A stretch of DNA of 44,996 bases from Paenibacillus lautus NBRC 15380 (lineage in GTDB: Bacteria > Bacillota > Bacilli > Paenibacillales > Paenibacillaceae): NCBI RefSeq assembly GCF_004000945.1, contig NZ_BIMF01000032.1:1-44996 (forward strand), written 5' to 3'. The number at the start of each line of letters is the position of its first letter. Position 1 is the stretch's first letter. Made by a program: the position numbers and the translations under genes. Shown here in pieces: positions 16,672 to 24,719 of the stretch. The notes beneath the pieces were generated by a model. That model made no database searches, was not told where the DNA came from, and saw only the letters and a list, made by a program, of their open reading frames with translations.

Positions 16672-16772
16672 TTCCCATTAAAAAAGCAGCTCTTAATCAG
16701 GCTGCAGGAATGCTGAAGAACGGTTAGATTTCGCCATTGGATTAGAGGATGTGCACCTGTAAGAAGGAAATA

Positions 16773-16914
16773 TTATCCATATCTCACTAATCCTATGTCA
16801 TCCTGCCATCCCATATCTCGCACCCCCTCTAGGTATGCATTATATAAAGAGCTTTGAAAAACATAGATCGTATTCAATTCGTTGGCCCGCTCAATAATAT
16901 ATCGATAATGGTCT
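16773..16914 (-). other. Possible C-terminal gene fragment
   Basis: The leftward frame ending at TAA 16773 reads YRYIIERANELNTIYVFQSS, then AYLEGVRDMGWQDDIGLVRY. This looks like a real protein end of about 44 residues, but there is no start codon or RBS and the frame becomes proline-rich noise above 16914. It is probably debris of a lost gene on this island; the family is not recognised. The remainder of 16672-16945 shows only a weak GCAGC/GCTGC hairpin. Confidence 0.3.
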
Positions 16915-16945
16915 ATGGGGGGTAGGGGAGGAGTCAAATTTTATA

Positions 16946-17195
16946 ATGAAGAAAATAGGTATATCTCTCGTATCATGTTCTGTCTTGGTATTAAGTTCTT
17001 ATATGAATCATGCCGTCACAAAAAAAAGAGGCGGAGTCCATTGCTTTAGATGTTATGTCTGATGAAGATAAGAAGAATTGGCATATCTCCAGCACCAAAA
17101 GCGACAAAGCGAAAAGGATTGTGACCCTAAGATCCACAGGTGATGATTGTAATGAAAAATATATACGTAAGCAAACGAGATGGGGAGATTCTTGA
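16946..17195 (+). pseudogene. N-terminal fragment of the peptidoglycan-binding protein, copy C, frameshifted
   Basis: ATG 16946 with an upstream GGGAGGAG starts a signal peptide (MKKIGISLVSCSVLVLSSYM). The frame then shifts at an A8 run (17020-17027), and removing one A joins it to KEAESIALDVMSDEDKKNWH, continuing to RSTGDDCNEKYIRKQTRWGD and a stop at 17193. Bases 17095-17190 duplicate the 5-prime part of copy A (14526-14618). The protein stops just where the PG-binding domain should begin. Copies B and C together contain the two ends that a complete second gene would have, so they may be the halves of one gene separated by rearrangement. Confidence 0.6.
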
Positions 17196-17270
17196 TCAGA
17201 GAGGCGGGGATCCTGTTAATCTGAATAGCAAAGCAAGGACTCTTTTATAAGAATCAAGCCGTTATAAAAA

Positions 17271-17310
17271 AGCCAGTGTCATCCAAATGGTTGGATAACA
17301 CTGGCTTCTT
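17271..17310. terminator. Bidirectional terminator
   Basis: The 9-bp arms agccagtgt (17271-17279) and acactggct (17298-17306), extended by atccaa/ttggat inside, are preceded by A6 and followed by TCTTTT. It serves the leftward M50 gene and anything entering from the left. Confidence 0.85.
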
Positions 17311-17335
17311 TTGCCTGTCTTCCGACTAACCTGTT

Positions 17336-17998
17336 TCACCGCTTCTTCCAGAACAGCTGCAGCGCCATCTTCGCGCACCATAGGGCGAACAGCAGGAACA
17401 GCAGCGCCCAGACAAAGGCCGGGAGCACGGTCATGTTGGCCAGGTTGGAGGCGTCGCCCGCTTGCTTGGGCTGGGTCAGCGCCATGGTCAGGAGGGTTAG
17501 CGGACCGACCACGGACTCTTCCAGTACGAGAAAGGCGAGCAGCAGGTAGTAAAAATTCCGAACCTTTTCGCCAAGGAAATAGAAGATCAGATTCACGATC
17601 ATAAAAATAATGAGCCACCATAATCCATAGCCGGCGCGAACGAAGAAGATGATCATAATGAGGGCAAGCACGGTAATGGTGATCAGGCCGGTGGCCTGTT
17701 TTTTCTTGGCATAGCCGTAAAACATCAGAATGGCAAACAGGGATGCCGACATATAACCTGCAAGCGAGACCACAATCGGACTCCAGCCGCCGGAAGCCAG
17801 CATGGAATAGGTCACGCCACTGTGATCGGGATTCAGCTCGATGCTGAGCACCCGCCCCGACATGAGAAGGGTCATGACAGCATGCCCCAGCTCATGGATC
17901 ATCGTATCCAGGATGCGGAACCAGGAAGAGAAGGGGATCAGCCTTGTCAGAATAGCCGCGCCCACTAGAAATAACAATGCTTTCAGCCATTTATTCAT
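17336..17998 (-). CDS. M50-like integral membrane metallopeptidase
   Basis: A 220-residue membrane protein with about six hydrophobic helices. The zinc protease motif HELGH (H35, E36, H39) sits at the end of the second hydrophobic segment, as in the M50B-like family (PF13398). The usual distant NPDG-like third ligand is represented only by LNPDHSG (about residues 56-62), close to the HELGH motif. It could be a site-2-type intramembrane protease or a non-proteolytic relative; the substrate is unknown. It is divergent from the TerB operon, with a shared 138-bp promoter region, so co-regulation is possible. GC content returns to the higher level here. Confidence 0.78.
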   Translation of the reverse strand: MNKWLKALLFLVGAAILTRLIPFSSWFRILDTMIHELGHAVMTLLMSGRVLSIELNPDHSGVTYSMLASGGWSPIVVSLAGYMSASLFAILMFYGYAKKKQATGLITITVLALIMIIFFVRAGYGLWWLIIFMIVNLIFYFLGEKVRNFYYLLLAFLVLEESVVGPLTLLTMALTQPKQAGDASNLANMTVLPAFVWALLFLLFALWCAKMALQLFWKKR

Positions 17999-18047
17999 TC
18001 GAAGGTCCTTTCAGCATAAAGTCATTCGCTAGACTATCATTCCGTCC

Positions 18048-18109
18048 ATTATAATACAGATGAGAAACATGTGAAAACCGGTTAGTCACTATAGGTTAAA
18101 TGGTATAAT
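18048..18109. promoter_or_regulatory. Divergent promoters of the M50 gene and the TerB operon
   Basis: Rightward: an extended -10 TGGTATAAT (TATAAT at 18104-18109) with a weak -35 TTAGTC at 18082. Leftward: TATAAT on the minus strand (18048-18053) with TTTCAC at 18071-18076, 17 bp away. No dyad for a specific repressor is obvious between them. Confidence 0.6.
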
Positions 18110-18136
18110 CGAAGTTGTGACGGAGGTTCATATTCG

Positions 18137-20113
18137 ATGAGAAACGATAAGCCTAACAACGACAATCACATAGAACATATAAGACATACTACGCTCGTGA
18201 ATGACCAAGGGATTCGTTTTGCCGAATTTGAGCTGGCTGGCGACGAGCAGGACGTCCCGTTACCGGACAAGCCATCGGATCATCAGGGGCAGGCAGCCGT
18301 TGATTCTGCTGCACCAGCGAAGGAATCCCTGATCGTGAAGCCGCAGCAGCCGCTGGATCTGAACTGGGGCGAGGACTTCCGCTACGTGACCAAGGAGCAG
18401 CAATTCGTGCAGAAAGCAAGGGAGCTCGTATGGCATGTGGAGGGGGAGAGCCCTTTTGTAGCTTTCAAAAGCTATTGGCCGACCTACGACCAGATGGCCA
18501 GCGACCAGTTCAAATGGTATTTTTACTGGCGGGAGGAAGTAAGATCAGGGCGTTACCCGGATACGGACTTATCCTATTTGTTTGTCTATTTTTACGAGCT
18601 GATCCATGGGGTGGGCTGGAGCGATCCCCTGCAGGGCTATGAATTGATGGAGCAGGCGTGGACGGCCTACCGTAAGCGATATGCCAAGCTGGATACGTAC
18701 CTGCGGGAGTGGTTATATGATTTTATGATCGTGCATGGCTTGGATATGCCGATTCGGGAAACGTACCAGCGCTTCCCGCGCGTTTTATCCGCGGAGCTGA
18801 AGGAGAAGGAGTGGAAGCGCCGGTTCTCCCTCCAGCCGGTGGAGCTGACGTGGGAGCTGCTGCTGGATTTGCTGGATTATGACGTGGAGAAGAGCCGTTT
18901 TTACCAGGAGAATGGCCGCAAGGACCTGGAACAGTACGCCCCGAAGGTGATTGCGCTCGTGGACAGCTATTGGGCCAAAATGAAGGGGCAGCGCTTCATC
19001 GACCGCTTTCAGCCACGGCCCCGGCAGGTGAAACGGCATTTATTCCGCAGCGCGGTGTACGATCATGGGTTATACGGGCGAAACGTCGTGCTGACGGTGG
19101 TGTCCTTAAGCGAGTACGCTCCTCTGCGCTCCTATATAACGGGTCTGGTTCGCTTGACCGAGAATAAGCTGCGGGAATTGAGAGGCTTTAAGGGACGGCT
19201 GCGCGGGGCGGATACAGTTGAGCCCGAAGTGGAAGAGATCATCACCCGTTATCTGAAAAAAGAGATTCAGGAGGAGCTGGAGGCTCAGCGCAAACAGGCG
19301 ATACCTGAGGTTCAGATCGACACAGGGAAGCTGCGCAGATTACAGCGGGAGTCGGACCAGGTTCGCGACATGCTGCTTACGGAGGAAGCCGGGCAGCAGG
19401 CTGAAGTGACCTACAGCCAGCCGGCACCGGAGTCTGCTCCGTCAGTTGGAGCTTCTTCGGACCACGCCGAAGATGTGGGAATAAGCACTATCATGGCTGT
19501 GCCTTCCAAGGGTCGGTCCTCGCGAAAATCTGCGGCGAAGAAACCGGACGTGTTCCAGGCGGTGATGGATTTTGATGCGGATCCTTATGAGCCGGGCGCC
19601 ATAGAGGTGCGTGAACAGCATGACGATGCAGATGTCATCGTTCGTTCCGTGAACACGGAAGAATCGGAGTCATTAGCAGCTAATGAAAGGTCTATGGAGC
19701 CGTCAGAGAGCACTGATGATCGCTTGATGCAATCCATGGGTTCTCTAGAAGAGCATTCATCTGAAGCTGGGGTTATCCATGTTATGGACCCCCACGTCGT
19801 AGATGAAGAGACCTATACAGTGATGCCTACAGTAGTAGGAGAACGGTCGTGGCAATGGGAGGTAGAGGATGAGGAATGGCAGGAGCTCGCGGAGCGTCTC
19901 AATCCCATCCACTTGGAAGTTCTCCACACCCTCAAGGCGGGACCGAACCGACCGGGGCTGCAGCAAATTGCGGAGAAGGCCGGTTCCATGCCGGCGTTAT
20001 TGCTCGATGAGATCAATGAGGCCGCGATGGATACCATCGGTGATCTTCTGATCGATGGAGAGACCATTGCGGATGAGTATATAGATATGCTGGAAACATT
20101 GAAGTCCGAATAA
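18137..20113 (+). CDS. TerB_N/TerB_C domain protein
   Basis: A 658-residue soluble protein and first gene of a compact operon. After an acidic, Pro/Gln-rich N-terminus, the TerB_N domain spans about 90-290, with the signatures FKSYWPTYDQM, QFKWYFYWREEVRSGRYPDT and SYLFVYFYELIHG. A helical region follows. The TerB_C domain starts near VQIDTGKLRRLQRESDQVR, is interrupted by a disordered acidic stretch (about 425-560), and closes with LNPIHLEVLHTLKAGPNRPG and an INEAAMDTIGDLLIDGETIA segment at the end. TerB_N/TerB_C proteins were described by Anantharaman, Iyer and Aravind (2012) in predicted DNA-processing neighbourhoods with a helicase and an ATPase, which is exactly this context. It is probably a scaffold or metal-linked sensor for the two motor proteins; the biochemical role is unproven. 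Confidence 0.85.
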   Translation: MRNDKPNNDNHIEHIRHTTLVNDQGIRFAEFELAGDEQDVPLPDKPSDHQGQAAVDSAAPAKESLIVKPQQPLDLNWGEDFRYVTKEQQFVQKARELVWHVEGESPFVAFKSYWPTYDQMASDQFKWYFYWREEVRSGRYPDTDLSYLFVYFYELIHGVGWSDPLQGYELMEQAWTAYRKRYAKLDTYLREWLYDFMIVHGLDMPIRETYQRFPRVLSAELKEKEWKRRFSLQPVELTWELLLDLLDYDVEKSRFYQENGRKDLEQYAPKVIALVDSYWAKMKGQRFIDRFQPRPRQVKRHLFRSAVYDHGLYGRNVVLTVVSLSEYAPLRSYITGLVRLTENKLRELRGFKGRLRGADTVEPEVEEIITRYLKKEIQEELEAQRKQAIPEVQIDTGKLRRLQRESDQVRDMLLTEEAGQQAEVTYSQPAPESAPSVGASSDHAEDVGISTIMAVPSKGRSSRKSAAKKPDVFQAVMDFDADPYEPGAIEVREQHDDADVIVRSVNTEESESLAANERSMEPSESTDDRLMQSMGSLEEHSSEAGVIHVMDPHVVDEETYTVMPTVVGERSWQWEVEDEEWQELAERLNPIHLEVLHTLKAGPNRPGLQQIAEKAGSMPALLLDEINEAAMDTIGDLLIDGETIADEYIDMLETLKSE

Positions 20114-20186
20114 CCGGACGGATTGAAATCGATTTGACTCGTTAGGCTTGAGAGATGTTTGGAAGATGCTTGAAAGAGGTGGAACT

Positions 20187-21524
20187 ATGACGGAACTAAA
20201 AATACCAAAACGGCTCACAACCGCCCTCGTAAACTCTTTAACGGCAGGGGTGGTGCCGCGGGTGGGACTTGAGTTCATTGCCGTCGGCCGAAAGCCGGAG
20301 GTGGAGTCCATCCTGCGCGATATGGATAATATCGCCGAGGGCGGCGCAGCCTTCCGCCTGATTACGGGCCGCTACGGAAGCGGCAAAAGCTTCCTGCTGC
20401 AGATCATCCGCAACTACGCGATGGACCGCGATTTCGTGGTGGCGGATGCGGATCTGTCGCCGGAGCGGCGGCTGGTGGGCACGAAAGGGCAAGGGCTTGC
20501 CACGTACCGTGAGCTGATGACCCATCTGTCCACAAGGACGCGTCCGGACGGGGGCGCGCTCGAGGCCATTTTGCAGAAATGGATCGCGGCGATCCAGCAG
20601 GAGATCATGCAGGAGACGGGCATGCGGCCGGATGACCCTGCCTTGAACGATAAGGTGGAACTGCAGATTTATGCAGTGACGAACGGCATGCAGAATCTGG
20701 TGCACGGGTTTGATTTTGCGAAGGTGCTGGCTGCTTATTGGAACGGTTATAAGCTTGGCGACGATGACCGCAAGGGAGCGGCGCTGCGCTGGCTCCGCGG
20801 GGAAGTCCCGACGAAGACGGAGGCCCGCAAGGACCTTGGCGTCGGGGTCATTATCGATGACGACAATTGGTACGATTACATGAAGCTGTGGTCGGAATTT
20901 ACGGCCGCCATCGGGTATAAGGGATTGCTGCTGTTTATTGACGAAGGGGTTAACCTCTACAAAATCACCAACAGCGTGTCCCGCCAGAGCAACTACGAGA
21001 AGCTGCTGACCATGTTCAACGACACGATGCAGGGCAAAGCGGAGCATTTGGGCATCTATATGGGCGGAACTCCGCAGTTTGTCGAGGATGAGCGCCGGGG
21101 GTTGTTCAGTTATGACGCGCTGCGCTCCCGCCTGATCGACGGACGCTATGGCAGCAGTTCGCTGAGAACCTACACGTCGCCCATCCTGAAGCTGGACATG
21201 CTGTCGTATGAGGAGATTCTTATTCTCCTGCAAAAGCTGAGGGATATCCATGCCCTGCACTTCAAATATGAAGCGCAGTTAACGGATGATCAGCTCATCG
21301 CCTTCATGCAGACGGCCGTGAATCGGCTGGGGGCTGAGGAGCTGCTTACCACCCGCGAGGTGGTGCGGGATTTCATGGATCTGCTGCACACGCTGCATCA
21401 GCATCCGGAGGCCACGTTTGAGGAGTTGCTAGGGGAGCGCGCCGCGGCGCAGCCGCTGGGCAAAGGGCAAAGCGATGCTCCTTCGGACGATTTGGACGAT
21501 CTGCTGGCGGAGTTTGAATTATGA
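20187..21524 (+). CDS. BrxD-like ATP-binding protein (DUF2791)
   Basis: Start at ATG 20187 (AAAGAGGTGG at 20174-20182) gives 445 residues; the upstream ATG at 20148 lacks a good site. It is a P-loop ATPase: Walker A GRYGSGKS (61-68, K67) and Walker B LLLFIDEG (D252, E253), followed by the sensor-type YMGGTPQFVEDERRGLFSY. The family is DUF2791/BrxD, the ATPase partner of the Lhr-like helicase BrxHI in type 2 BREX systems. Here it lies between a TerB_N/C protein and such a helicase, and its stop overlaps the helicase ATG by 4 bp, so the two are probably made in fixed ratio and form a complex. No PglZ, methylase or BrxC is nearby, so this is not BREX. Confidence 0.88.
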   Translation: MTELKIPKRLTTALVNSLTAGVVPRVGLEFIAVGRKPEVESILRDMDNIAEGGAAFRLITGRYGSGKSFLLQIIRNYAMDRDFVVADADLSPERRLVGTKGQGLATYRELMTHLSTRTRPDGGALEAILQKWIAAIQQEIMQETGMRPDDPALNDKVELQIYAVTNGMQNLVHGFDFAKVLAAYWNGYKLGDDDRKGAALRWLRGEVPTKTEARKDLGVGVIIDDDNWYDYMKLWSEFTAAIGYKGLLLFIDEGVNLYKITNSVSRQSNYEKLLTMFNDTMQGKAEHLGIYMGGTPQFVEDERRGLFSYDALRSRLIDGRYGSSSLRTYTSPILKLDMLSYEEILILLQKLRDIHALHFKYEAQLTDDQLIAFMQTAVNRLGAEELLTTREVVRDFMDLLHTLHQHPEATFEELLGERAAAQPLGKGQSDAPSDDLDDLLAEFEL

Positions 21525-23740
21525 GTGCGAACCCGTTTTCCAGACTGGCCCCGTTCATTCAGGAGTTTATCTATAAAAAAAGATGGGACACGCTTCGCGA
21601 GGCGCAGGTGGAAGCCTGCCGCGTCCTGTTTGATACGCCCAATCATCTGCTGATCGCTTCGGGCACGGCATCGGGCAAGACCGAAGCCGCATTCTTCCCG
21701 GCGCTGACGGAGCTGTACAACCTGCCTTCCAGCTCGGTCGGGATCCTGTATATCGGGCCGCTTAAGGCGCTGATTAACGACCAATTTGAGCGCATCTCTG
21801 ATCTGTTGAAGGAGGGCCAGGTGCCGGTATGGCATTGGCACGGCGATGTGTCTCAAGCCGAGAAAACGAAGCTGATGCAGAAGCCGTCGGGCGTGCTGCA
21901 GATTACGCCGGAATCGCTTGAGGGGTTGCTCATGAACCGGCCGAACGCCATCCCGGCGCTGTTCCAGGATTTGCGGTATGTCATCATTGACGAGGTCCAT
22001 GCCTTCATGGGAGCCGACCGCGGCATTCAGGTGCTGAGCCAGCTGACCCGGATCGAGCGGATGGCTGCCTGCTCGCCTCGCCGCATCGGGCTGTCGGCAA
22101 CGCTCAGCGATTACGAGACCGCAGCTGGATGGCTGGGCGCGGGCACGAAGAACGCGGTCGAAGTCATTGCCCCGCAAGGAGGACGGAAGCTGCGGCTGTC
22201 GGTCGAGCATTTCTCCTTCCCGGATGCGCGGGACGAGAAGCAGGCGGAGCAGCTGGAGCTTGCGCGCAAAGCCTATTACGACTTCGTGTACGACAACACG
22301 CATCTGAAAAAAGCGCTGGTCTTCACGAACAGCCGCTCGGATGCCGAGCTGACCACGCTCGAGCTGCGCCGGATTGCAGCCAAGCGCGAGCAGCGGGATG
22401 TCTTCCATGTGCACCATGGAAGCATCTCCGCCATGCTGCGCGAGGAAGCCGAGGCCGCGCTCCGCGAAGGTCCGGGGCCAGCGGTTGCGGCAGCCACCCT
22501 GACGCTGGAGCTCGGCATCGATCTCGGCGAGCTGGAGCGGGTGATCCAGCTTGGTGCGCCGTACAGCTGCTCCAGCTTCGTTCAGCGGCTGGGCCGCTCC
22601 GGTCGGCGCGGAGATCAGGCCTCCGAGATGATGTTCCTCTGTCCGGAGGATGAGGACGAGGAGGCCATGCTGCCTGCGCGCATGCCATGGATGCTGCTCC
22701 GGGCCATTGCGGTCATAGAGCTGTATGTCCGCGAAAAGTGGGTCGAACCGCTGGCCCTGCGGAAGAAACCCGTTGGCGTGCTTTACCATCAGACGATGAG
22801 CACGCTCAAGAGCATGGGCGAGGCTGAGCCGCCGGATCTGGCGCGAGCGGTGCTGACCCTGCCGGCTTTCCGCGGCATTGAGCCGGAGGAATACAAGGAG
22901 TTCCTGCAGTATTTGCTCCAAACCGATCATATCCAGCGGACGGAAGAAGGCAGTCTGATCATCGGCCTTGGCGGGGAGAAGATCGTGAACAACTACCGCT
23001 TCTATGCGGTATTTAAGGACGATGAAGAGCATGTCGTCTATAACGGGTCCGAAGAAATCGGATCGATTACGACGGTGCCGCCGCCAGGTTACTGCTTTTC
23101 GCTGGCAGGCAAGCTGTGGAAGGTGGAGGAAGTCGATACGAAGCATAAAGCCCTGTATGTGAAGTCGGCCAAGGGCAAGGTCGATACCTTGTGGCTTGGC
23201 GCAGGCGGCGATGTGCATACCCGCGTGGTGCAGAAGATGCGGGAGGTGCTGGCCGACAACGCTATCTATCCGTACCTGGCACCGGGGGCAGTGAATCGCC
23301 TGGAGCGGGCTCGCCGTCTTGCCCGGGAAAGCGGACTGCTGAAGCAGGTGGTCCTACCGGCGGGCGGTGACTCCCTGTTCATTCTGCCTTGGGCGGGCAG
23401 CAAGCAGTTCCGCACGCTGGAGCGATTGCTGAAGCATAATCTGTCCGAGCGGCTGGCGCTTCGCTCCATCGTCCCGATGGAGCCGTATTATATGGTGGTC
23501 GCGGGGAAAGTCGATAATAAGACGCTGATGGAGGAAATCAAGAAGGAACTGATGGATTGCGAGGATGCCGGCGCGCTCCTCGATCCGGATGAGGCGCCGT
23601 ATCTCGGCAAATATGATGAGTTCGTTCCGCCGAAGCTCGTTCGCACCGCTTTTGCCGCCGATGGACTGGATCTGGAGGGACTGGCAGAGGTGCTGGGGAT
23701 GGCACAAGGAGCAGCGGGAAGGGGAGTTACGGATGTGTGA
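21521..23740 (+). CDS. DEVH-box superfamily 2 helicase, Lhr/BrxHI-like
   Basis: A 739-residue helicase. Motif I ASGTASGKTEAA (K53), motif II IIDEVHAF (D157-H160), motif III GLSATLSD and motif VI QRLGRSGRRGD (about 355-365) are all intact. VFTNSRSDAE (motif IV) and TLELGIDLGELERVIQLGAP (motif V) also read well. After the two RecA folds, a C-terminal region of about 370 residues has winged-helix and beta segments like Lhr/BrxHI proteins. It probably unwinds or translocates on DNA or RNA with the ATPase encoded just upstream (4-bp overlap). The APH-like gene start lies inside its last codons, so the downstream gene is also coupled. Confidence 0.92.
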   Translation: MSANPFSRLAPFIQEFIYKKRWDTLREAQVEACRVLFDTPNHLLIASGTASGKTEAAFFPALTELYNLPSSSVGILYIGPLKALINDQFERISDLLKEGQVPVWHWHGDVSQAEKTKLMQKPSGVLQITPESLEGLLMNRPNAIPALFQDLRYVIIDEVHAFMGADRGIQVLSQLTRIERMAACSPRRIGLSATLSDYETAAGWLGAGTKNAVEVIAPQGGRKLRLSVEHFSFPDARDEKQAEQLELARKAYYDFVYDNTHLKKALVFTNSRSDAELTTLELRRIAAKREQRDVFHVHHGSISAMLREEAEAALREGPGPAVAAATLTLELGIDLGELERVIQLGAPYSCSSFVQRLGRSGRRGDQASEMMFLCPEDEDEEAMLPARMPWMLLRAIAVIELYVREKWVEPLALRKKPVGVLYHQTMSTLKSMGEAEPPDLARAVLTLPAFRGIEPEEYKEFLQYLLQTDHIQRTEEGSLIIGLGGEKIVNNYRFYAVFKDDEEHVVYNGSEEIGSITTVPPPGYCFSLAGKLWKVEEVDTKHKALYVKSAKGKVDTLWLGAGGDVHTRVVQKMREVLADNAIYPYLAPGAVNRLERARRLARESGLLKQVVLPAGGDSLFILPWAGSKQFRTLERLLKHNLSERLALRSIVPMEPYYMVVAGKVDNKTLMEEIKKELMDCEDAGALLDPDEAPYLGKYDEFVPPKLVRTAFAADGLDLEGLAEVLGMAQGAAGRGVTDV

Positions 23741-24545
23741 AAAGGAAGAAGTACTTCCTGGTGGCAATGTGAACGAAGTCGTACGTATCGGAAATAACGT
23801 TCACCGTACTACAAACTGGAGTTCTTTTGTACATGACTTGCTTCGACATTTGGATAAGCAGGGTTTTGAAGGCGCCCCCAAGTTCGTAGGCATTGATCAT
23901 AGCGGTCGCGAGATCTTGTCCTTTATTCCTGGAGAGGTGCCGGGAAACCAATATCCTGATTTTAAACCTTATATATGGTCAGACCATGCCCTTACCCAGA
24001 GTGCAGCGTTGTTGCGGCGTTATCATGACGCCGTACAAGGCTTTGCAGCAACTTCGATCCAACCGGAGGATGCACATAACTTTCGGGCTCTGGAGGAGTG
24101 GGATGATGAAGTGATCTGTCATAATGATGCCGCGCCATACAATATCGTTTTTCAAGATGAAGTGCCGGTTGCGCTGATCGATTTTGATTTGGCTGCGCCG
24201 GGCCCAAGAATCTGGGACATCGTTTATATGCTGTACACCTCAGTCCCGCTGGCAAGCTTTGCAATAGATTACACTACAGGGTCATCGATACCTTATAGAT
24301 CGGAATTACATGCTGCAGATCGCACGCACAGAATATCGCTGTTCTTTAAGTCTTATGGTATAGAACCGCCTCCCAACATGAAAGATTGGACGATAAGACG
24401 CATCCAGGCATTATGCGATACACTTATAACTGGTGCGGCACAAGGCAACAAGGCTTACCAGAACATGATCGATGAGGGGCATGTGGCCCATTACCAACGA
24501 GAGATTCAATTTCTGCAGGCACACTTCGAAGATTGGTACCGATGA
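23733..24545 (+). CDS. APH/choline kinase-like phosphotransferase
   Basis: A 270-residue protein starting at ATG 23733, 8 bp inside the helicase gene, with GGAAGGGGAG just upstream. The kinase-like fold is shown by the catalytic Brenner motif HNDAAPYN (H130-N137, D132 the catalytic base) and the metal-binding LIDFDLAAPG (D150). The N-lobe nucleotide loop is short. The GPRIWDIVYML segment after the DFD is typical of aminoglycoside phosphotransferase-family proteins. The substrate may be a small molecule such as an aminoglycoside, choline or sugar; resistance is not implied. Translational coupling to the helicase suggests co-expression with the TerB operon, although a link in function is unproven. 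A hairpin and T8 tract end the transcript. Confidence 0.85.
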   Translation: MCEKEEVLPGGNVNEVVRIGNNVHRTTNWSSFVHDLLRHLDKQGFEGAPKFVGIDHSGREILSFIPGEVPGNQYPDFKPYIWSDHALTQSAALLRRYHDAVQGFAATSIQPEDAHNFRALEEWDDEVICHNDAAPYNIVFQDEVPVALIDFDLAAPGPRIWDIVYMLYTSVPLASFAIDYTTGSSIPYRSELHAADRTHRISLFFKSYGIEPPPNMKDWTIRRIQALCDTLITGAAQGNKAYQNMIDEGHVAHYQREIQFLQAHFEDWYR

Positions 24546-24580
24546 AGGGTACCGATTTGAAGAGTGGCCTGCTTTTTTTT
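24525..24580 (+). terminator. Terminator of the TerB-ATPase-helicase-kinase operon
   Basis: Imperfect stem with GGTACC (24535-24540) and GGTACC (24548-24553) arms, extended by cttcgaa/ttgaag. A T8 tract at 24573-24580 follows after a short gap. The kinase stop codon lies in the loop. Confidence 0.55.
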
Positions 24581-24678
24581 ATCTCGATCCCCAAGGGTTG
24601 GTCTGCATAGAAAAAATATTTTGTAACCCCTTCCAAAAAAGCATTGTGTTCACCTCACATGTATGGTAACTTATGTAC

Positions 24679-24694
24679 ATAAAAACGTTTTTAT
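24679..24694. promoter_or_regulatory. LacI-family operator, upstream copy
   Basis: A perfect 16-bp palindrome, ataaaaacgtttttat, with the central CG typical of LacI/PurR sites. An identical copy is at 25813-25828 before the permease operon. It lies 26 bp upstream of the regulator start and downstream of a plausible promoter (TTGTGT 24644, TAACTT 24667), so it would act as a roadblock for autorepression. Confidence 0.85.
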
Positions 24695-24719
24695 CGCAAA
24701 GGAAGAATGGAATGGTTAT

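Noticed and set aside
21398..23218. A 606-codon leftward frame opposite the helicase
   Set aside because: It is the GC-rich antisense shadow of a fully supported helicase gene, and its sequence is repetitive Arg/Gln/His without motifs. The same holds for 20238-21260 opposite the ATPase.
18137..23740. Complete BREX system
   Set aside because: Only BrxD-like and BrxHI-like genes are found. PglZ, BrxC, BrxA/B and the methylase are absent from the window.
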